A stretch of 64,000 nucleotides of DNA. Origin: Tropicibacter alexandrii. GTDB lineage: Bacteria > Pseudomonadota > Alphaproteobacteria > Rhodobacterales > Rhodobacteraceae. The notes under the pieces are model-generated. The model was not told the DNA's origin. It ran no database searches and saw only the letters and a list, made by a program, of their open reading frames with translations. Location: assembly GCF_003667315.2 (NCBI RefSeq), contig NZ_RCTZ02000012.1, positions 62,001-126,000 on the forward strand. Direction: 5' to 3'. This document shows, one piece after another, positions 36,958 through 46,903 of this stretch (position 1 is the stretch's first letter; every line of letters begins with the position of its first letter). Position numbers and translations under genes: made by a program.

Positions 36958-37089
36958 ATGCATACGCTTCATGCCGGATATCGCAGCATGTCACTTTTGG
37001 TGAGCATCAACTGGGACCGCCTGTTGTATGTCTGCACCATTGTTTTCGCCCTGTTTTTCGGGGCGTGGCTCGGCACGCTCCTGCAATAA
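36958..37089 (+). CDS. 43-aa single-pass membrane peptide
   Basis: The ATG at 36958 follows AAGGAAGG with 9-base spacing and opens a 43-codon frame. The product has a short polar N-terminus, one clear transmembrane segment near the C-terminus (LLYVCTIVFALFFGAWLGTLL) and ends directly after it. It stands alone between the rseP terminator and bamA. Function unknown. The strong ribosome binding site and clean membrane segment support a real gene; absence of homology evidence limits confidence. Confidence 0.5.
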   Translation: MHTLHAGYRSMSLLVSINWDRLLYVCTIVFALFFGAWLGTLLQ

Positions 37090-37188
37090 TCGGAGTTCCC
37101 TCGCGCAAAGGCGCGAAATGAGGGCCTGGGGCTTTTGACAAGCCTGCGCATGTCCGATACTCAACATCTTGAGGGATGTCGGAGTGAA

Positions 37189-39585
37189 ATGCGAAAAATG
37201 GCACAAGTCATTTCGGCGCGTGTAGCGCGTGATCGAGCGGAAACTGTAAAGCTTTCCACCAAATTGGCCCAGGCTGCCCGGGTCGTCGCTTTGGGCATCG
37301 CCCTGGGTGGCGGTGCGTCCGTCGTGCTCCTGCCAGAGCCGGCGGTGGCGCAAAGCTACAGCTTTTCCAGCGTGTTGATCCAGGGCAATGCCCGCGTCGA
37401 TACCGGTACGATCCTGTCTTATGCGGGCATTGCGCGCGGCCAGACAGTGAGCGCCGCGGAACTGAACGACGCCTATCAGCGCCTCGTCGGGTCCGGCCTG
37501 TTCGAAGAGGTGGTGATCGACCCACGGGGCTCGCAACTGGTGATTTCCGTCGTGGAATTCCCGACGATCAACCGCATCAGCTTCGAGGGTAACAACCGCC
37601 TCAAGGATGAAGATCTGTCCGCCATCGTGCAGTCCGAATCCCGCCGCGTGTTCAGCCCTTCGCTGGCCGAGGGTGACGCGCAGCGCATCTCCGAAGCCTA
37701 CCTGCAGCAGGGCCGTCTCGCGGCACGTGTCAGCCCGAAGGTCATCCGCCGGTCTGACAACCGCGTCGATCTGGTCTTCGAGGTGTTCGAGGGTGGCGTG
37801 TCCGAGATCGAGCGCATCGGCTTCACCGGGAACGGCGTCTATTCCGACCGGCGACTGCGCCGCGTGCTTGAAACCAAGCAGGCGGGCATTCTGCGCGCGC
37901 TGATCAAGAAGGACACCTTCGTCGAGGATCGAATCGAGTTCGACAAGCAGCTGCTGCGCGATTTCTACGCCGCGCGCGGCTATGTCGATTTCCGCATCAA
38001 CGGCGTGAATGCCGAGCTGGCGCAGGAGCGCGACGGCTATTTCGTGAGCTTCAACATCGAAGAGGGCCAGCAGTTCCGCGTGGGTGAGGTCACAGTCACC
38101 TCCGACCTGCCGGACGTGGACCCGGATTTCTTCCGGTCCAAGGTGCGCCTGAAATCCGGCAAGGTCTATTCGCCCAGCCTCGTCGAGAATGAGATTGCGC
38201 GTCTGGAACGTCTTGCGATCCAAGAGGGTCTGAACTTCGTCCGTGTCGATCCGCGCATCAACCGCAATGATCGCGACCTGACGCTGGATGTCGAATTCCA
38301 GCTGACCCGCGGCGACCGCATCTTTATCGAGCGCATCGACATCGAGGGCAACACCACCACGCTCGACCGCGTGGTGCGGCGTCAGTTCAACGTGGTCGAG
38401 GGCGACCCCTTCAACCCGCGCGCCATCCGCGAAAGCGCCGAGCGCATCCGCGCCCTTGGCTTCTTTACCAATGCCGACGTGCAGGCCCGCGAAGGGTCGA
38501 GCGGTCAGCAGGTCGTGATCGACGTAAATGTCGAGGAAAAGCCGACGGGCTCGTTCGGCTTTGGCGGGTCCTACTCGACGACCACCGGTTTCGGGGCGAA
38601 TATCTCGTTCTCCGAGCGGAACTTCCTCGGGCGTGGCCAGCAGCTGTCGTTCTCGCTGAACACGGCACAGGCGCAGAACGCTTTCAACTTCTCCTTCGTC
38701 GAGCCCGCTTTCCTTGGGCGCGATGTCGCGTTCGGGCTCGCACTTGGCTATTCCGAAGCCTCGAACCTGTCGGACCTTTACTCGATCCAATCGGGCCAGT
38801 TCCAGCCGTTCTTCGAATTCCCGCTGTCGGACAAGACCCGTCTGCAGGCGCGCTATACCCTGACCTATTCGAACATCACGAATGTCAGCGGGGCGACCGG
38901 GACGCTGGGCGGCATCGCGGGCAGCGACCTGCTGCTGGGCGAGATCTTCGACAGTTCCATCGGTTACACGCTCAGCTACGATACCCGTCGGACCGGGCTT
39001 GATCCCAATTCGGGCGTGCTGCTGACGCTGAGCCAAGATTTCGGGGGCCTCGGCGGCGACCGGACCTTCATCAAGACGACCGCCAAGGCTATCGCCCAGA
39101 CCAAGGTCATGAACGAGGAAGTCACCCTGCGGGCGACCCTCGAAGGCGGCGCGCTGAACTATTCGCAAGGCCGCAGCCGTGTTTCGGACCGTTTCCAGAT
39201 CGGTCCGACCATCATGCGGGGCTTTGAATATGGCGGCATTGGCCCGCGCGAAATCGGTCCCGGCGTCAACGACTCGCTGGGCGGCCAGTTCTACGCGGTC
39301 GCCAAGTTCGAGGCTGAATTCCCGCTGGGTCTGCCAGAGGAATACGGAATCTCTGGCGGTGTCTTCTACGATATCGGCTCCGTCTGGGATGCGGGCGATA
39401 TCAGCGCAGTTGGCGCGGGCAACAAAGTGGTCGGCAACGATTTCTCGGATCGCCATGTTGTCGGCTTCTCGATCTTCTGGGACAGCGTGCTTGGCCCGCT
39501 GCGCATGGATTTCTCGGAGCCCGTGAAGAAGTTGAAGACTGACCAAGCGCTCAACTTCAACTTGGGTGTGTCGACGCAGTTCTGA
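37189..39585 (+). CDS. bamA: Outer membrane protein assembly factor BamA
   Basis: The protein has 798 residues. A long N-terminus leads to a signal peptide ending PEPAVAQ; five POTRA domains follow (about 60-450, starting FSSVLIQGNARVDTGTILSYAG). A C-terminal 16-strand beta barrel ends with the outer-membrane signature LNFNLGVSTQF (terminal Phe). BamA inserts beta-barrel proteins in the outer membrane. In-frame starts exist at TTG 37135 and ATG 37150; ATG 37189 is chosen because GGAG precedes it by 4 bases. The skp gene follows 4 bases after the stop. Confidence 0.95.
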   Translation: MRKMAQVISARVARDRAETVKLSTKLAQAARVVALGIALGGGASVVLLPEPAVAQSYSFSSVLIQGNARVDTGTILSYAGIARGQTVSAAELNDAYQRLVGSGLFEEVVIDPRGSQLVISVVEFPTINRISFEGNNRLKDEDLSAIVQSESRRVFSPSLAEGDAQRISEAYLQQGRLAARVSPKVIRRSDNRVDLVFEVFEGGVSEIERIGFTGNGVYSDRRLRRVLETKQAGILRALIKKDTFVEDRIEFDKQLLRDFYAARGYVDFRINGVNAELAQERDGYFVSFNIEEGQQFRVGEVTVTSDLPDVDPDFFRSKVRLKSGKVYSPSLVENEIARLERLAIQEGLNFVRVDPRINRNDRDLTLDVEFQLTRGDRIFIERIDIEGNTTTLDRVVRRQFNVVEGDPFNPRAIRESAERIRALGFFTNADVQAREGSSGQQVVIDVNVEEKPTGSFGFGGSYSTTTGFGANISFSERNFLGRGQQLSFSLNTAQAQNAFNFSFVEPAFLGRDVAFGLALGYSEASNLSDLYSIQSGQFQPFFEFPLSDKTRLQARYTLTYSNITNVSGATGTLGGIAGSDLLLGEIFDSSIGYTLSYDTRRTGLDPNSGVLLTLSQDFGGLGGDRTFIKTTAKAIAQTKVMNEEVTLRATLEGGALNYSQGRSRVSDRFQIGPTIMRGFEYGGIGPREIGPGVNDSLGGQFYAVAKFEAEFPLGLPEEYGISGGVFYDIGSVWDAGDISAVGAGNKVVGNDFSDRHVVGFSIFWDSVLGPLRMDFSEPVKKLKTDQALNFNLGVSTQF

Positions 39586-39589
39586 TGTG

Positions 39590-40177
39590 ATGCGGGTCCT
39601 CGCCATTCTGACTGTCTGTCTCGGGGCCTTGGCCCCGGGCGCCCATGCGCAGAACATTGGCGGGCCGCTCAGCCAAGGCGTGGTGCAAAGCCCGATCCTC
39701 GTGATCGAGTTCGACCGAGTCTATGCCGAAAGCGCCTTTGGCCAGCGCATCACCCGCGAGCTTGAAGAAGAGGGCGCCCGGATCGCTGCGGAAAACCGCG
39801 AGATCGAGGCCCAGCTGATCGAGGAAGAGCGCCGCCTGACCGAGGAACGCGCGACGATGGACCCGGTCCGTTTCCGCGAGTTGGCAGATGAATTCGATGC
39901 GCGCGTGCAGCGGGTCCGCACCGAACGCGACGCCATGGCCCGCGAACTTGGCACCCGCAACGAAGAGGCCCGCAGGCGCTTTGTTTCGGCGGTGCAGCCG
40001 GTGATCGAACAGCTGATGCGCGCCTCCGGCGCTGCGGTGATTCTGGACCGGCGTTCGGTCTTTGTGGCCAGCGATGCCGTCGACGTGACGGATCGCGCGA
40101 TCGAGGGGATCGATGCGCGCATCGGCGAGGGGGTCGACCTTGTGCCGGACCCCGCGGCGGGCATCTCGGACAACTGA
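39590..40177 (+). CDS. skp: Skp/OmpH-family periplasmic chaperone
   Basis: The protein has 195 residues: a signal peptide (LAILTVCLGALAPGAHAQ) followed by the OmpH fold with a long charged coiled coil (ITRELEEEGARIAAENREIEAQLIEEERR). It closes with SGAAVILDRRSVFVASDAVDVT, as is usual in this family. It carries unfolded outer-membrane proteins to BamA, encoded immediately upstream. The ATG at 39590 lies 5 bases after bamA; the frame also contains GTG 39587. fabZ follows 66 bases later, so no separate promoter is obvious. Confidence 0.88.
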   Translation: MRVLAILTVCLGALAPGAHAQNIGGPLSQGVVQSPILVIEFDRVYAESAFGQRITRELEEEGARIAAENREIEAQLIEEERRLTEERATMDPVRFRELADEFDARVQRVRTERDAMARELGTRNEEARRRFVSAVQPVIEQLMRASGAAVILDRRSVFVASDAVDVTDRAIEGIDARIGEGVDLVPDPAAGISDN

Positions 40178-40243
40178 CTGCCCGCTTGCCCGGCTGGCCC
40201 GGGATTGTTAGGGACATTGAAAGACACCAAGAAGGCTTGACCC

Positions 40244-40702
40244 ATGACCGACCTGCTCAGCGCGGACATCCAACTGATCCAGCGTATCCTTCCGCACCGT
40301 TACCCGTTTCTGCTGGTGGACCGCGTCGAAGAGATCGACGGCACGACAAGCGCGCTTGGCATCAAGAACGTCACCATGAACGAGCCGCATTTTCAGGGCC
40401 ACTTCCCGGGCCTGCCGATCATGCCCGGCGTGACCATCGTCGAGGCGATGGCGCAGACCGCCGCCGTCATGGTCGGGGCCGCGCTGGACATGGCCGATAA
40501 GGAGATGAAGGTCTATTTCATGTCCATCGACAAGTGCAAGTTCCGCCGCAAGGTCGTGCCCGGCGACGTGCTGAAGATGCGCCTGACCACGCTGCGCGGC
40601 AAGCCCGGCGGAAAGGTCTGGAAATTCGGCGGTGTGGCCGAGGTCCAGGGTGAGATGGCCGCCGAGGCTGAATTCACCGCGATGATGGACCTGCCGTCTT
40701 GA
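40244..40702 (+). CDS. fabZ: 3-hydroxyacyl-ACP dehydratase FabZ
   Basis: The protein has 152 residues. The active-site histidine lies in [18 protein letters not shown] (about 47-64) and the catalytic glutamate in [10 protein letters not shown]. It dehydrates 3-hydroxyacyl-ACP in fatty acid elongation and competes with LpxA for hydroxymyristoyl-ACP. The following gene lpxA begins inside its stop codon, so the two are coupled. Confidence 0.96.
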   Translation: MTDLLSADIQLIQRILPHRYPFLLVDRVEEIDGTTSALGIKNVTMNEPHFQGHFPGLPIMPGVTIVEAMAQTAAVMVGAALDMADKEMKVYFMSIDKCKFRRKVVPGDVLKMRLTTLRGKPGGKVWKFGGVAEVQGEMAAEAEFTAMMDLPS

Positions 40703-41484
40703 CCTCTGGCATCCATCCTCACGCGGTCATCGAAGACGGCGCGCAGATCGGGGCGGATGTCACGGTCGGTCCGTTCTGCCATGTCGGGCCGGATGTCGTC
40801 CTGCAGGACGGCGTGACCTTGCAAAGCCATGTGGTGGTGCAGGGCCAGACCGAGATCGGCGAGGGCACGCTGGTGCATCCTTTCGCCGTGCTGGGCGGCA
40901 TCCCGCAGGACCTGAAGTTCAAGGGCGAACAATCCCGGCTGATTATCGGCAAACGCAATCGCATCCGCGAGCACGTGACCATGAACACCGGCACCGAGGG
41001 CGGCGGCGGCGTGACGCGCGTCGGCGATGACGGGCTGTTCATGGCGGGCTGTCACGTGGCCCATGACTGCCAAGTCGGCAACAACGTGATCGTGGTGAAC
41101 AACGCGGCCCTCGCAGGGCATTGCGTGATCGAAGACGAGGTCATCATCGGCGGTCTGTCCGGCGTGCACCAATGGGTGCGCATCGGGCGTGGCGCGATCA
41201 TCGGTGCGGTGACCATGGTCACCAACGATGTGATCCCGCACGGTCTCGTGCAGGCCCCGCGTGGCAAGCTGGACGGGCTGAACCTCGTCGGGCTGAAGCG
41301 CCGTGGCGTCGCGCGCGAGGACATCACCGCGCTGCGCGCCGCGTTCCAAATGCTAGCGCAAGGCGAGGGGGCCTTTCAGGATCGCGCCCGGCGTCTGGGC
41401 GACGAGACCAGTAGCGAGTACGTGCGCCAGATCGTCGATTTTGTGCTGGGCGATACGGACCGTTCCTTCCTGACGCCGGGGTGA
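40699..41484 (+). CDS. lpxA: UDP-N-acetylglucosamine acyltransferase LpxA
   Basis: The protein has 261 residues, close to family length. The left-handed beta-helix hexapeptide repeats cover about 1-190 with the catalytic histidine region ([19 protein letters not shown]) and a helical C-terminal domain. It performs the first step of lipid A synthesis. The start is TTG at 40699, overlapping the fabZ stop in TTGA; there is no upstream ATG in frame within fabZ's end and the N-terminal [14 protein letters not shown] aligns with the usual family start. Confidence 0.94.
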   Translation: MTSGIHPHAVIEDGAQIGADVTVGPFCHVGPDVVLQDGVTLQSHVVVQGQTEIGEGTLVHPFAVLGGIPQDLKFKGEQSRLIIGKRNRIREHVTMNTGTEGGGGVTRVGDDGLFMAGCHVAHDCQVGNNVIVVNNAALAGHCVIEDEVIIGGLSGVHQWVRIGRGAIIGAVTMVTNDVIPHGLVQAPRGKLDGLNLVGLKRRGVAREDITALRAAFQMLAQGEGAFQDRARRLGDETSSEYVRQIVDFVLGDTDRSFLTPG

Positions 41485-41487
41485 TCC

Positions 41488-42279
41488 ATGCTGGCGCTGA
41501 TCGCAGGACGGGGAGAACTTCCGCGCGCCGTCAAGGATGCACAGGTTCAGCCCCCTTTGGTCTGCGCGCTGGACGGTTGCCTGCCGGATCGGGTCGAGCC
41601 GGATCACGTGTTTCGGCTGGAGCATCTGGGCCGCTTCCTGCGCTGGCTCAAGCGGCGCGGCGTGCGGCAGGTCTGCATGTGTGGCGCCATCGACCGCCCA
41701 GATCTGAGCTGGCGGCGGCTGGACATGCGGACTTTGGCGCTCGTGCCGCGCATCTTGAAGGCGTTGCGGCGCGGCGATGACGGCGCCTTGCGGGTGGTGA
41801 TCGGAATTTTCGAACAGCAGGGATTCGAGGTGCTGGCCGCGCATGAGGCGGCGCCCGGACTGTTGCCACCTGCAGGCATTGCGACCCTTGTGCGCCCGGC
41901 GACGATGGTCGAGGCGGACGCGCTTTTGGGCGACAAGGTCAGCATGTCGCAAGCGCAAGAGGATCTGGGCCAGTCTTGCGTGCTCCGCGACGGCAAGGTC
42001 TTGATCAGAGAGACGATTTCCGGAACCGATGCGATGCTGCGCAGCCTCGCGCAACTGGGCGCGCAGGGCGGCGTGTTTTACAAGGCGCCGAAACCGGGGC
42101 AGGAGCGCCGCGCCGACCTGCCGGTCATCGGTCCGCAAACGGCGGCGCGTTGCGCCGAGATTGGCCTCAAGGGGCTGGTGATCGAGGCAGGGGGCGTCAT
42201 GGTCTTGAACCAGGCCGAAGTCATCCGCCGATTGGATGCCGAAGGCATGTTCCTTTGGGTGCGGGAGCGACCGGAATGA
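41488..42279 (+). CDS. lpxI: UDP-2,3-diacylglucosamine pyrophosphatase LpxI
   Basis: The protein has 263 residues. It starts with the LpxI hallmark LALIAGRGELPRAV and has the C-terminal domain with SMSQAQEDLGQSCVLRDGKVLIRE and GVFYKAPKPGQERRADLP. LpxI replaces LpxH in alphaproteobacteria, hydrolysing UDP-diacylglucosamine to lipid X. It follows lpxA by 3 bases and overlaps lpxB by 4 (ATGA), so the lipid A genes form one unit. Confidence 0.95.
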   Translation: MLALIAGRGELPRAVKDAQVQPPLVCALDGCLPDRVEPDHVFRLEHLGRFLRWLKRRGVRQVCMCGAIDRPDLSWRRLDMRTLALVPRILKALRRGDDGALRVVIGIFEQQGFEVLAAHEAAPGLLPPAGIATLVRPATMVEADALLGDKVSMSQAQEDLGQSCVLRDGKVLIRETISGTDAMLRSLAQLGAQGGVFYKAPKPGQERRADLPVIGPQTAARCAEIGLKGLVIEAGGVMVLNQAEVIRRLDAEGMFLWVRERPE

Positions 42280-43427
42280 GGGTGTTTGTGACGGCCGGAG
42301 AGGCCTCGGGCGACAAGCTGGGCGCGGCCTTGATGGATGGGTTGCGGCAATTGGTGCCGGATGTGCAGTTTCGCGGGATCGGCGGCGAGCGCATGACCGC
42401 GCTGGGGCTGGACAGCCTGTTTCCGATGGATGAAATCAGCATCATGGGGATCGGGGAAATCCTCAAGGAATACAGGCACTTGAAAGCGCGTATTCGCGAA
42501 ACGGCCGAAGCGATCCTGACCGAGAAACCGGATGTGGTGGTGACCATCGACCTGCCGGAATTTTCCCTGCGCGTCGCCCGGCTGGTCAAGGCAAAATCCC
42601 CTGAAATCAAGATTATACACTACGTTGCTCCGACGGTCTGGGCGTGGCGTCCGGGCCGCGCGGACAAGATGCGCGGGCTGGTGGACAAGGTTCTGGCGCT
42701 GCTGCCCTTTGAGCCGGACTACATGCAACGGGCTGGCATCGCGTGCGATTTCGTCGGTCACCCGGTGGTGATGGACCCGGTCGCCAGCGCCGAGGAGGCC
42801 GAGGCGTTTCGCGCGGGCCATGGCATCACCGGCGAGATGGCTTTGCTGCTGCCGGGGTCCCGGCGGTCGGAGATTTCGCGGCTTTTGCCGATTTTCCAAG
42901 AGGTTGCAGAGCGTCTTTCACATGAACGGCCGGGGCTGAAACTGGTCATCCCGGCGGCGTCCAACGTTGCGGAAACGGTCAAGGCGCAGGTGGCCGCTTG
43001 GCCGCGAACGATACCCGTAACCGTGCTCGACCCGCGTGAGGATACATCGGGGTGCATGAAGCGCGCGGCCTTCCGGGCTGCGGATGTGGCTTTGGCAGCG
43101 TCAGGGACGGTGTCGCTGGAACTGGCCGCCGTTGGGACGCCCATGGTGATTGCCTACGACATGAGCTGGCTGTCGCGCCAGATCATCGGGCGGATGCTGT
43201 TGGTGGACACCGTGACCTTGGTCAACCTTGTAAGCGAAACGCGTGAAGTTCCTGAATTCATTGGAAAGAACTGCAAACCGTCCGAGATCGCCAAGGCGGT
43301 GCAACAGGTGCTGGACGCGCCGGGTGGACAGCGCTCGGCGATGGATGTGACGATGCAGAGATTGGGTCGCGGTGGCGAGGAACCGGGTCTGCGCTCGGCT
43401 CGGGCGGTGCTGGAGTTGATTGCTTAA
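42276..43427 (+). CDS. lpxB: Lipid A disaccharide synthase
   Basis: The protein has 383 residues. It begins RVFVTAGEASGDKLGAALM and contains FRGIGGERM, the conserved HYVAPTVWAWRPGRADKM and LLPGSRRSEI, all typical of the GT19 family. It joins lipid X to UDP-diacylglucosamine. The ATG at 42276 overlaps the lpxI stop. It ends the lipid A operon; a dispersed repeat and the convergent tkt gene follow. Confidence 0.96.
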   Translation: MRVFVTAGEASGDKLGAALMDGLRQLVPDVQFRGIGGERMTALGLDSLFPMDEISIMGIGEILKEYRHLKARIRETAEAILTEKPDVVVTIDLPEFSLRVARLVKAKSPEIKIIHYVAPTVWAWRPGRADKMRGLVDKVLALLPFEPDYMQRAGIACDFVGHPVVMDPVASAEEAEAFRAGHGITGEMALLLPGSRRSEISRLLPIFQEVAERLSHERPGLKLVIPAASNVAETVKAQVAAWPRTIPVTVLDPREDTSGCMKRAAFRAADVALAASGTVSLELAAVGTPMVIAYDMSWLSRQIIGRMLLVDTVTLVNLVSETREVPEFIGKNCKPSEIAKAVQQVLDAPGGQRSAMDVTMQRLGRGGEEPGLRSARAVLELIA

Positions 43428-43463
43428 GTTGACGGGTTTCGCCGTGCTGCGCACGTCAACCCG

Positions 43464-43514
43464 CCGGGGGCTCTGCCCCCGGACCCCCGAGGTATTTTGG
43501 GACCAAAGAAGCCT
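43464..43514 (+). repeat. Dispersed intergenic repeat element (copy A)
   Basis: A hairpin CCGGGGGC-TCT-GCCCCCGG (43464-43482) is followed by ACCCCCGAGGTATTTT and GGGACCAAAGAAGCC. The same order and nearly the same bases occur in reverse orientation at 22705-22756. It lies between convergent lpxB and tkt. Confidence 0.7.
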
Positions 43515-43546
43515 TGGACGGTATTTCTGGAAGATGGCCGAATTGC

Positions 43547-43572
43547 AAAAGCCCCCACCGATAGGCGGGGGC
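43547..43572 (-). terminator. Rho-independent terminator of tkt
   Basis: On the minus strand GCCCCCGCC-TATC-GGTGGGGGC forms a 9-bp stem with one G-U pair followed by TTTT. On the plus strand the same place would be an A-C mismatch, so it serves the minus-strand tkt gene. It lies 23 bases past the tkt stop. Confidence 0.8.
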
Positions 43573-43595
43573 TTTGTGCTTGCGATACCGGGTGT

Positions 43596-45614
43596 TTAGA
43601 GCAGGTCTTTGACCTTGTCTGCCACAGCCTGTGCGGTGATGCCGAACTTCTCATAGAGCACCTCGGCGGGGGCAGACGCGCCGAAGCCTTCCATCCCGAC
43701 GAAGCCGGATTTCTTGGCATTGCCGCGCTCGCCGCACAGCCACTTGTCCCAGCCAAAGCGGATGCCGGCCTCGACAGCCACGCGGACGGGGCCAGCGGGG
43801 GGCAGGATGCGGCGGCGATAGGACTCGTCCTGCGCTTCGAACAGCTCCCAGCAGGGCATGGAGACGACGCGGGTGCCGATGCCCTCGGCCTGAAGCAGGT
43901 CACGGGCGGCCAGCGCGATCTCGACCTCGGAGCCGGTGGCGAGCAGGATGGCCTGACGCTTGCCCTCGGCCTCGGCCAGCACATAGGCGCCTTTTTCAAC
44001 GAGGTTCGCGGTCTTATGCTCGGTGCGGACGGTGGGCAGGTTCTGGCGGGTCAGCGACAGGACCGAGGGGGTCGATTGCTGGGTCAGCGCGATTTCCCAC
44101 GCCTCGGCGGTTTCCACCGCGTCGGCGGGGCGGAAGACCAGCGTGTTCGGCGTGGCGCGGCTGATCGCGACATGCTCGACCGGCTGGTGCGTCGGGCCGT
44201 CCTCGCCCAGACCGATGGAGTCGTGGGTCATCACAAACACCGTCGGCGTCTTCATCAGCGCGGCGAGGCGCATGGCCGGGCGGGCATAGTCGGTGAAGGC
44301 CATGAAGGTGCCGCCATAGGGGCGAATGCCACCATGCAGCGACATGCCGTTCATCGCGGCGGCCATGCCGTGCTCGCGGATGCCCCAATAGACGTAGCGG
44401 CCCTTGCGGTTGTCCGTGTCGAACTTGCCCATGTCGCCGGTCAGCGTGTTGTTCGAGCCGGTCAGGTCGGCGGAGCCGCCGCAGGTTTCGGGCATGACCG
44501 GGTTGATGACTTCCAGCGCCATTTCCGACGCCTTGCGGGTCGCGACCGAAGGCTTGCCTTCGGAGATCTGCTTTTTCAGCGCCTTGATGGTGGCGGACAG
44601 CTTTTTCGGGGTCTCGCCAGCCATGGTGCGGGCGAATTCCTTTTGACGGCTGTCGGATTGCTCGGCCAGTCGCGCTTCCCACTCGGCGCGGTCAGCGGCA
44701 CCGCGCGACCCGGCCTCTTCCCACCACGATTTGATATCGGCGGGGATGTCGAACTCGGCGGCGGTCCAGCCCCATGCGTCTTTGGCAGCGGTGTTCTGAT
44801 CGGCATTGGTCAGCGCGCCGTGGCCCTTGGATGTGTCCTGAGCGGCGTGACCCAGCGCGATATGCGTCTTGCAGGCGATCATCGAGGGCTGATTGGATTT
44901 CTTGGCAGCCGTGATCGCCGCGTCGATTTCCGCCGGGTTGTGGCCGTCGATTTCCTGCACGTCCCAGCCAGCGGCCTTGAAGCGCGCGACCTGATCGGTG
45001 CGGTCGGACAGCGAGACCTTGCCGTCGATGGTGATGTCGTTGTTGTCCCAGAAGACGATCAGCTTGGACAGCTCGTAGCGGCCCGCCAGCGCGATGGCTT
45101 CGTGGCTGACGCCTTCCATCAGGCACCCGTCACCGGCGATGACATAGGTGTGGTGGTCGACCAGCTTCTTGCCGAAGCGGGCGCGCAGCATTTCCTCGGC
45201 CATGGCAAAGCCCACGGAGTTGGAGATGCCCTGACCGAGCGGGCCGGTGGTGGTCTCGACGGCCTTCAGCAGGAAGTTCTCCGGGTGGCCGGCGGTCTTT
45301 GCGCCGGACTGGCGGAAGTTCTTGATCTCCTCCAGCGTGACCTCGGGATCGCCGCAGAGATAGAGCAGCGAATAGATCAGCATCGAGCCGTGACCTGCGG
45401 ACAGGATGAAGCGGTCGCGGTCGTGCCAGTCCGGGTTCTTCGCATCGAATTTCAGGTGGTTGCCGAACAGGACCGTGGCGACATCGGCCATGCCGATGGG
45501 CATGCCGGTATGGCCGGAATTTGCCTTGGCCACGGCGTCCAGTGCCAGAGCGCGGATGGCGGTGGCGCGCATCCAGTGATCGGGGTTCGAATTGCGAAGT
45601 TCCTGGATATCCAC
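43596..45614 (-). CDS. tkt: Transketolase
   Basis: The protein has 672 residues, standard length. It shows [27 protein letters not shown], the thiamine-diphosphate motif [12 protein letters not shown]...NN (about 155-185), [14 protein letters not shown] and the [18 protein letters not shown] segment of the pyrimidine-binding domain. It transfers two-carbon units in the pentose phosphate pathway. The frame is open to 45680, but a GTG at 45614 with AAAGGAC upstream starts the protein where homologues start ([27 protein letters not shown]), so GTG is chosen. Confidence 0.95.
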   Translation of the reverse strand: MDIQELRNSNPDHWMRATAIRALALDAVAKANSGHTGMPIGMADVATVLFGNHLKFDAKNPDWHDRDRFILSAGHGSMLIYSLLYLCGDPEVTLEEIKNFRQSGAKTAGHPENFLLKAVETTTGPLGQGISNSVGFAMAEEMLRARFGKKLVDHHTYVIAGDGCLMEGVSHEAIALAGRYELSKLIVFWDNNDITIDGKVSLSDRTDQVARFKAAGWDVQEIDGHNPAEIDAAITAAKKSNQPSMIACKTHIALGHAAQDTSKGHGALTNADQNTAAKDAWGWTAAEFDIPADIKSWWEEAGSRGAADRAEWEARLAEQSDSRQKEFARTMAGETPKKLSATIKALKKQISEGKPSVATRKASEMALEVINPVMPETCGGSADLTGSNNTLTGDMGKFDTDNRKGRYVYWGIREHGMAAAMNGMSLHGGIRPYGGTFMAFTDYARPAMRLAALMKTPTVFVMTHDSIGLGEDGPTHQPVEHVAISRATPNTLVFRPADAVETAEAWEIALTQQSTPSVLSLTRQNLPTVRTEHKTANLVEKGAYVLAEAEGKRQAILLATGSEVEIALAARDLLQAEGIGTRVVSMPCWELFEAQDESYRRRILPPAGPVRVAVEAGIRFGWDKWLCGERGNAKKSGFVGMEGFGASAPAEVLYEKFGITAQAVADKVKDLL

Positions 45615-45865
45615 GGTCAGGTCCTTTGGTTTCAGGGGGTTTGCGGGGTGAATACCAGCCTTTTGCGTGAGCGCAAGCATGCGGTTTGCGGGACTTCGCG
45701 CATCGGGTGAAGGACAAGGTGTAACGCATTGAAGTTATGGGGGCGCATTTTCCCGTTGTGCTTGATAAACTTTCACGAAACGAACCAATGGGCGATTCGG
45801 TCGGGACCTGTCGCGCCGGGGCGCAGGCAAGCCCCGATGGTTCGCAGGGGCAACAAGGGGGCAGC

Positions 45866-46903
45866 ATGACCCAGATTGATGATTTGCAGGCCCGCATCCA
45901 GCGCGCGCTCGACAGGATTGCGGCGGGCGTCGACGGGCTGGCACCGGGCGGCGATGCCGAGGCGCTTGCGGCGCGCGTGGCCGAGCTGGAGGCGCAGCTG
46001 GCCGAGGCCGAGGCCGACAAGGCGGCGGCTGTCGAAGCCGCGCAAGCCGAGGCCGAGGTCAGCCGGGACAAAGCCGTCGAAGAGGCGCGCTTCGAGGCGG
46101 ATCTCGAACGCAAGGCGGCCGTGTCTGCGGCGGCGGCGGCGAATTCGCAGTTGGACGAGTTGCGCGAGGAACTGGCGCAGGCGCGCGCGGCGGCGTCCGG
46201 GCCCGATGCCGAGGCGTCGGCGGAGCTTGACGCGTTGCGGGCCGAGATCGTGCGACTGGAAACCGAACTGGCGCAGGCGCAGCAGGACCAAGAGGAACTC
46301 GACGCGCTGCGCGGCGAGGTGGCTCATCTGCAGGAGATGGTCGAAACCGGCGATGCGGGCAAGGCGGCGGAACTGGACGGCTTGAAAGCCGAACTGGAAA
46401 GCTTGCGCGCGCAGGCCGAGGCGGCCCCGGCGGCCCCATCGGAGGAAACCGAGACCGAACTGGCGGAGTTGCGCGCCGAGGTGGCGCGCCTGTCGGCGCA
46501 GCAGGCTCCGGCGGAGGCGGGCGATGATGCGCTGCGCGAGGCGCTGGACGATGAAAAGATGGCCAACGCCCAGCTTGAGGAGCGCCTGAGGGTGCTCAAG
46601 GCGCGCATGGACGACTGGCAGGCCGGTCAAACCGCCGCGACCGCACCCGATCTCGCGGCGCTGGATGCGGAGTTGCAGGCGCTTCGGGCGGCCAACGCTT
46701 CGTTGCAGGATATCGTGGCGTCCTTGCGGGCGGCGAATGCGCAGGGGGTCGGCGATGCGGAGTTGATCAACCGGGCGCTTGAGGCGGAGCTGGACGCGAT
46801 GCGCGCCGCCCGCGCGGCGGAAAGCGCCGAGGTGCGCGCGGTGCTCGGCGCATTGGAGCCGATCCTCGCCGAAAGCGATGAACACGCGGAAGGGGTGGCG
46901 TGA
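45866..46903 (+). CDS. Long coiled-coil protein upstream of zapA (ZauP-like by position)
   Basis: The protein has 345 residues, nearly all alanine/glutamate-rich heptads (AARVAELEAQLAEAEADKAA, ELAELRAEVARLSAQ), a continuous coiled coil with no signal peptide or membrane segment. It overlaps zapA by one base (TGATG). In Caulobacter a coiled-coil protein encoded directly upstream of zapA (ZauP) works with ZapA in organising the Z-ring; the same position, size class and build here suggest an equivalent, though coiled coils align poorly. The ATG at 45866 follows AAGGGGG. It is divergent from tkt. Confidence 0.7.
   Translation: MTQIDDLQARIQRALDRIAAGVDGLAPGGDAEALAARVAELEAQLAEAEADKAAAVEAAQAEAEVSRDKAVEEARFEADLERKAAVSAAAAANSQLDELREELAQARAAASGPDAEASAELDALRAEIVRLETELAQAQQDQEELDALRGEVAHLQEMVETGDAGKAAELDGLKAELESLRAQAEAAPAAPSEETETELAELRAEVARLSAQQAPAEAGDDALREALDDEKMANAQLEERLRVLKARMDDWQAGQTAATAPDLAALDAELQALRAANASLQDIVASLRAANAQGVGDAELINRALEAELDAMRAARAAESAEVRAVLGALEPILAESDEHAEGVA

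Noticed and set aside
36991-39657. Open frame of 888 codons antisense to bamA
   Set aside because: The plus strand encodes complete BamA; the antisense product has no recognisable domains and biased composition.
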